11,601 nucleotides of DNA from Candidatus Thorarchaeota archaeon (GTDB lineage: Archaea; Asgardarchaeota; Thorarchaeia; Thorarchaeales; Thorarchaeaceae): contig JAGSHP010000367.1 in the NCBI GenBank assembly GCA_029855925.1, positions 1 through 11,601 of the forward strand, read 5' to 3'. Positions 7,910-11,601 of this stretch are shown here, one piece after another. Under the pieces are notes generated by a model, which searched no databases, had not been told where the DNA came from, and worked only from the letters and a program-made list of their open reading frames with translations. Each line of letters opens with the position of its first letter. Positions within the stretch are counted from its first letter, which is position 1. Position numbers and translations under genes: made by a program.

Positions 7910-8959
7910 ATGAACTCGAAAATCACTAAACGAAGAGTATTTGCAGTCATGGTTATGGCCGCAATGCTCCTGCCTCTTCTGGTAGGTCCAACACCAGTTA
8001 CTGCACAGAGTCCGAAGAAAATAGTCTTCGACTACTCGCATGGTCAGTACAGTTCCAAGCTCTGGAACACGACTGATCTACAGCTGGCAAACAATCTCAC
8101 CGAAATGGGCTATGAGGTTGTCTGGGCCTACGGAGGCATTAATGACACGATTCTATCAGATGCTGTTGGTCTAGTTCTTGGCTCAATCTACGGCGAATCT
8201 AACGCTTATGCAACATCAGAGGTTACCGCTATTGCTGACTGGTTCAATGCCGGCCACAAGTTCCTCTGGGTCGGATACGACTCGGACTACAGCGGTGCAT
8301 ACATCAACGACAACATGACGCAGATTCTTGAGGCAGTTGGCTCTCATGTCTATGGCGAGCCCACCTCAGTACAGGATGCATACTCTAACTGCGGTGCAAG
8401 CTATCGTCCGGTTGCCAACAAGACTGGTACCGATCCGTTCATCGCAGATGTTGTTGCTGGGACCTCAAAGGTGCTAATGCACGGACCAACCCTTCTATAT
8501 GGAAGCAACAGTACTAGCCCAGGTGAAAATGTCAATCCAATTGCCCTTGAGGACAAATCGATAGATAATGTGTATCCACTTCTCTACTATGGGGCCAGTG
8601 CCACTATTGCAGACAGTGATATCCGCTATCCGTATGCTCACAATGATGGCGACACTGGTTCATTCGTTGCAGCAACTCTAGAGACAAAGGCTGGAGAGAA
8701 TGGAACTGGTGTCATTGTCGTGTCTGGTGCGTCACCCTACGGCGACTACCAACCAATGTGCTCTTGGAAGTACAAGAACGTCACCCTAGACGGATACAAT
8801 TTGGTCCAGAAGGCAATTGACTTCGGTATTGATTATGCAACGACTGTCCCAACAACAACGCCTCCAACTCCAGCTCCATTGGACATGACACTTGTCCTTG
8901 GTGGCATAGGTGTCGTGGTGGTTGTAATAATCATCGTCGCGGTCCTGAAGAAGCGCTAG
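7910..8959 (+). CDS. Surface-anchored GATase1-like (DUF4350/GIFT-like) domain protein
   Basis: The 349-aa product has a basic N-terminus, a hydrophobic signal segment (about 10-27) with likely cleavage near VTAQ (30-33), and an exported domain (about 36-310). A Thr/Pro stalk (311-323), one membrane helix (about 326-346) and the basic tail KKR follow, so the domain should face outward. It opens with KKIVFDYSHG (36-45), followed by SEVTAIADWF and GHKFLWVGYD. This is the class I glutamine-amidotransferase-like Rossmann layout seen in DUF4350 and related GIFT/ThuA-type domains. At the expected nucleophile turn VGYDSD (121-126) there is no cysteine, so a binding or structural role is more likely than amidotransfer. 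Eight N-x-S/T sequons (N53, 62, 78, 135, 170, 200, 264, 290) fit a glycosylated surface protein. The domain is related to the N-terminal domain of the next gene. Function is not known. Confidence 0.85.
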   Translation: MNSKITKRRVFAVMVMAAMLLPLLVGPTPVTAQSPKKIVFDYSHGQYSSKLWNTTDLQLANNLTEMGYEVVWAYGGINDTILSDAVGLVLGSIYGESNAYATSEVTAIADWFNAGHKFLWVGYDSDYSGAYINDNMTQILEAVGSHVYGEPTSVQDAYSNCGASYRPVANKTGTDPFIADVVAGTSKVLMHGPTLLYGSNSTSPGENVNPIALEDKSIDNVYPLLYYGASATIADSDIRYPYAHNDGDTGSFVAATLETKAGENGTGVIVVSGASPYGDYQPMCSWKYKNVTLDGYNLVQKAIDFGIDYATTVPTTTPPTPAPLDMTLVLGGIGVVVVVIIIVAVLKKR

Positions 8960-8968
8960 GATAGATAA

Positions 8969-9010
8969 GAGGTAGACCATTCAATGGTCTACTTCCCCCT
9001 TCTCTTTTTT
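8969..9010 (+). terminator. Hairpin plus T-tract terminator after the first surface-protein gene
   Basis: Ten perfect pairs, GTAGACCATT (8972-8981) against AATGGTCTAC (8983-8992), extend by three more including one G-U to 8969/8995. A pyrimidine run ending in six Ts (9005-9010) follows. It begins 9 bp after the stop codon and separates the two surface-protein genes into different transcripts. The near-zero loop means the top pairs would open in RNA. Confidence 0.75.
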
Positions 9011-9060
9011 GCCAACATCTTGAGGTCTTGTTTCAAATAGAGTAGTACGTGCACCTGTCA

Positions 9061-9073
9061 GTAAAGCTTATCT
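9061..9073 (+). promoter_or_regulatory. Probable BRE/TATA promoter of the PHP-protein gene
   Basis: GTAAA followed by GCTTATCT (9066-9073) is a reasonable BRE/TATA match. Transcription would begin around 9095, only a few bases before ATG 9104. That would make the transcript nearly leaderless and would explain the absence of a properly spaced Shine-Dalgarno site. Confidence 0.45.
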
Positions 9074-9087
9074 CTCGCATTGCGAGA
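9073..9087. repeat. Perfect inverted repeat next to the PHP-gene promoter
   Basis: TCTCGC (9073-9078) and GCGAGA (9082-9087) flank ATT. The dyad sits directly between the proposed TATA box and the predicted transcription start. A bound protein there would block the polymerase, as many archaeal repressors do. It could also be a chance 6-bp dyad. Confidence 0.4.
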
Positions 9088-9103
9088 TTCTGCTCTGGTG
9101 AGA

Positions 9104-11524
9104 ATGACGACCATTCGAGTCAAGTCTATTACACTGCTTCTAATCCTTCTGATGGTGGTACCATTACTATTGTCATCTAGAGGGGCGCAGATCAAAGCTC
9201 ATGAAACGACACCGGTGGGCACTTCCGGCGTCGCGGACATATCACATGCACGGATACTATTTGATGAGAGCCATACTGCGAATGGTAGCGCGCTGTGGGC
9301 CCCTGGAAATGCATCGCTCTTCAGCTGGATGCTCGGGGTCAATGGATACAACTCGTCCACAAACTTTGACCAACCATTAGACTCAGGTATCCTTGACGAT
9401 TATGACATCCTTGTGATATTCTTCCCGATGATGAGCCTCACTCAGAGTGAGATTGATGCCGTTCATACGTTCGTCGCAAATGGAGGCGGACTACTCATTG
9501 TCGGAGTGGACACTGGAAACTACTGGAAGTTCACGTCCGATAAGCTAAATCCACTCTCAGGTGCATATGGAATAACCTTCAATGCCGATCAATTGAGAGG
9601 ACCGACATCCACTCTTGCCACGCACAACATAACCCATGGTGTCACTGGCATCCTGGTCGATGCTGATCAATTATGGTCATGTTCCCTGACCCTTGAAGGG
9701 CCCGCAGAATCAATTGTCACTCTCAATGACAAGACCATTGTGGCAGCCACAACAAATGGGTCGGGCAGAGTCGTGGCAGTGGGCTCGCCAGCACCATTCC
9801 TCATGTACAGAAAGAACTCGTATGGGTACGGGCCGAATCACTTTCAGTTCAGCCTCAACGTCATCGATTGGCTGGCGGGAAACAATCCAAGAACTGCAGA
9901 TGTCCCGGAGATTGCAACAATCATAGTTGGCGATGGCCCAGCGGTCAACGCAAGCGATTATCAAACCTTCGTAGGACTCTATCACGACCATACAACTCAC
10001 AGTGACGGTCGTAATACTGTGGAGGAAATGGTTGAGGCAGGCTTGAATAAAGCCCTTGACTTCATGATACTAACAGATCACTCATATGACAAACCTGCGC
10101 CTATCGGAGGAATGACTGGGGGCGCCGCAGCCCGTGAACTGGTCCAAGAATATGGCATTGACATAGAACAGATTCCAGGAGCAGAGCTTTCTTCAGTCAA
10201 GCACACTACAGGGTGGCCTCTCACAAAGAATATTTTCACCCTCGACCAACAGGAGGCTGTTGATGGAATTCATGCACAGGGCGCATTTGCGACATTCTGT
10301 CATCCCACTATTGATCCAACCTATGCACCAGTCTACGAAGCGTTTGATTCATACGGATTCGACGCGATTGAGGTAGACAACATGGGATTCTTCTACGGCG
10401 CCGGTGAAGATGGCCTGTTCAGGAGATATCTTGGCGCCAGCGATGGGCATAGCGCACCCTATGTCGGCCAAATGCTAAACGCGGTCTTTGTCAAGGACCC
10501 AACCGGTCCTAATGGGCACGTAAACGCATCAGATTTGATGGATGCCGCTATGAACAAGCGAATTGTGATCTTGGACCGCGATAATAATCTCATCTATGGT
10601 CAGAGAGTATGGGTCGACTGGTTCCTCAATTTGACTGCAACGGCAAATCAGGAACTCGAAGAGGCACAGACCCTTGTTGACTCGCTCAAAGCAAATGGAA
10701 ACAAGGTTGGTCTGTCGGAGAAGTACCTAGATGATGCGAGAATTGCACTCGGAAGCTGGAATCCGGCAAGATCTCTGAGACTTGTTCACAACGCGACATC
10801 CGAACTTGTACTGGGAATCGACTTGAACATAGACATACCTACAATTGCAGAACCCGATGCTGCTATCATCTTTGATATAACACTTGCCAACAACCACAGC
10901 TATGCGATTTCGGTCAATACGACTGTGTATGCGATCAGTTCTCTGTCCATTGACAATGTGAATCTTCCAATCACCATATCAGCAAAGGGCGAAGCAATCG
11001 GCTCACGGAACGCCCAAGTGGATTCTGAGGGCTTTGTCAGCTACTGGCTAAATATCCATTCGTTCAATACAACGGAGTACTTGATGCCTGTAATGTTCAG
11101 ACAAAGGGCAGCTATCAATAATGTGACTTATACAATAAAGGAGGGGACTGGAGGCGTTTCTGCCACTGTTAGGTGGATGATAGACTCATCATCACGCAGG
11201 CAGATTTCTTCTGGATGGATTGAATATAATGACGGAAACGGAACAACAAGGGCAAAGATGGAGAAGAACTTCAACTGGTATGATTTTGTGTTGGGGCCTT
11301 ATTCGAGTCCCACTAATGTGACGTTCCACATCGAGATAATGGATATCGCAGGGAATGTCTTTGTGCTGCCCGAATACACAATCACTGTCAGTAGCACTTC
11401 AACAACAGGTACGACTACTACACCATTGGCTCCACTCGAACTCTCGCCCGTGATCTTCTTGGCCGCAGGCGTTGGCGTCGTAGTCGTAGTTGCAGCAGTG
11501 ATCGTCATCAAACGACGCCCTTAG
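9104..11524 (+). CDS. Surface-anchored protein: GATase1-like domain plus PHP metallo-phosphoesterase (CehA/McbA-like)
   Basis: From ATG 9104 the product is 806 aa; TTG 9080 would give 814, and positions here use the 814-aa count. A signal segment (about 16-34) precedes a DUF4350/GIFT-like domain (about 56-270) with ARILFDESH (57-65) and GGLLIVGVD (136-144), which lacks an obvious nucleophile cysteine. A complete PHP domain follows (about 295-505): H302-x-H304 with D309 in HDHTTHSDG, D333-H334 in LTDHS, E369 in GAELSS, H408 in FCHP, and D455/H457 in GASDGHS. These are the usual metal ligands, so phosphoesterase or related metallohydrolase activity is likely. A helical segment (about 515-580), a beta-rich region (about 585-770), a Thr-rich stalk, a membrane helix (about 789-810) and tail KRRP complete it. 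About fifteen N-x-S/T sequons indicate an outward-facing glycoprotein. The natural substrate is unknown. It follows a related gene but has its own promoter and terminator. Confidence 0.88.
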   Translation: MTTIRVKSITLLLILLMVVPLLLSSRGAQIKAHETTPVGTSGVADISHARILFDESHTANGSALWAPGNASLFSWMLGVNGYNSSTNFDQPLDSGILDDYDILVIFFPMMSLTQSEIDAVHTFVANGGGLLIVGVDTGNYWKFTSDKLNPLSGAYGITFNADQLRGPTSTLATHNITHGVTGILVDADQLWSCSLTLEGPAESIVTLNDKTIVAATTNGSGRVVAVGSPAPFLMYRKNSYGYGPNHFQFSLNVIDWLAGNNPRTADVPEIATIIVGDGPAVNASDYQTFVGLYHDHTTHSDGRNTVEEMVEAGLNKALDFMILTDHSYDKPAPIGGMTGGAAARELVQEYGIDIEQIPGAELSSVKHTTGWPLTKNIFTLDQQEAVDGIHAQGAFATFCHPTIDPTYAPVYEAFDSYGFDAIEVDNMGFFYGAGEDGLFRRYLGASDGHSAPYVGQMLNAVFVKDPTGPNGHVNASDLMDAAMNKRIVILDRDNNLIYGQRVWVDWFLNLTATANQELEEAQTLVDSLKANGNKVGLSEKYLDDARIALGSWNPARSLRLVHNATSELVLGIDLNIDIPTIAEPDAAIIFDITLANNHSYAISVNTTVYAISSLSIDNVNLPITISAKGEAIGSRNAQVDSEGFVSYWLNIHSFNTTEYLMPVMFRQRAAINNVTYTIKEGTGGVSATVRWMIDSSSRRQISSGWIEYNDGNGTTRAKMEKNFNWYDFVLGPYSSPTNVTFHIEIMDIAGNVFVLPEYTITVSSTSTTGTTTTPLAPLELSPVIFLAAGVGVVVVVAAVIVIKRRP

Positions 11525-11538
11525 AAACTTGCTTTAGA

Positions 11539-11569
11539 TGGGGCCACGTGCCCCAATAGTTCTTTTTTT
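11539..11569 (+). terminator. Hairpin plus T-tract terminator after the PHP-protein gene
   Basis: TGGGGC (11539-11544) pairs with GCCCCA (11550-11555) around the loop CACGT, and seven Ts follow at 11563-11569. It lies 15 bp after the stop codon. The remaining 32 bases to the window edge hold no recognisable gene. Confidence 0.7.
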
Positions 11570-11601
11570 GAAACCGTTCGCAGCCGTCCGCAACGGACAC
11601 C

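Noticed and set aside
9080..9103. TTG 9080 as the PHP-protein start
   Set aside because: It lies between the proposed TATA box and transcription start and within the dyad; ATG 9104 gives a normal signal peptide. Still possible if the promoter call is wrong.
11586..11598. Small hairpin GTCCG-CAA-CGGAC at the right edge, possibly part of an RNA gene
   Set aside because: A five-pair stem 13 bases long, with no tRNA T-loop or other consensus in the few remaining bases.

Overview
The window looks like ordinary chromosomal DNA from an archaeon. The tRNA-modifying enzyme is an archaeosine-type tRNA-guanine transglycosylase. Promoters have BRE/TATA form, some starts have short GAGG/GGAGG Shine-Dalgarno sites, and surface proteins carry many N-glycosylation sequons plus Thr/Pro stalks and C-terminal membrane anchors. 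Moderate GC content and the style of the C-terminal anchors suggest an Asgard lineage such as Thorarchaeota. That lineage is my inference; the sequence only shows 'archaeon' clearly.

Left part (1-2827): two divergent housekeeping genes. The 5' part of an HflX-type ribosome-associated GTPase gene runs off the left edge on the minus strand. A complete archaeosine TGT gene (tgtA) runs on the plus strand. This TGT keeps all its catalytic and zinc residues. Its middle region also resembles the lysine-transfer core of the paralogous enzyme ArcS, with the diagnostic ArcS motif degenerated at nearly every fixed position.

Middle (2805-7489, minus strand): a compact three-gene ABC importer operon, ordered binding protein, fused double permease, ATPase. 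It belongs to the Fe(III)/thiamine/phosphonate/sugar-phosphate (AfuABC-like) superfamily. Gaps are 26 and 9 bp, and the ATPase gene overlaps the 3' end of tgtA by 23 bp tail to tail.

Right part (7490-11601, plus strand): a 420-bp divergent control region, then two cell-surface protein genes, each with its own promoter and terminator. The first is a signal peptide, a glutamine-amidotransferase-like (DUF4350/GIFT-like) domain lacking an obvious nucleophile cysteine, a Thr/Pro stalk and a C-terminal anchor. The second starts with a related domain, continues into a complete PHP-type metallo-phosphoesterase domain (CehA/McbA-like), then a helical segment and beta-rich region, and ends in the same kind of anchor. 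A working hypothesis is that the outward-facing PHP enzyme cleaves a phosphorylated or otherwise esterified substrate and the divergent importer takes up the product. Only the gene order and the family assignments support this. No tRNA, rRNA, CRISPR array, insertion sequence or phage gene was seen.
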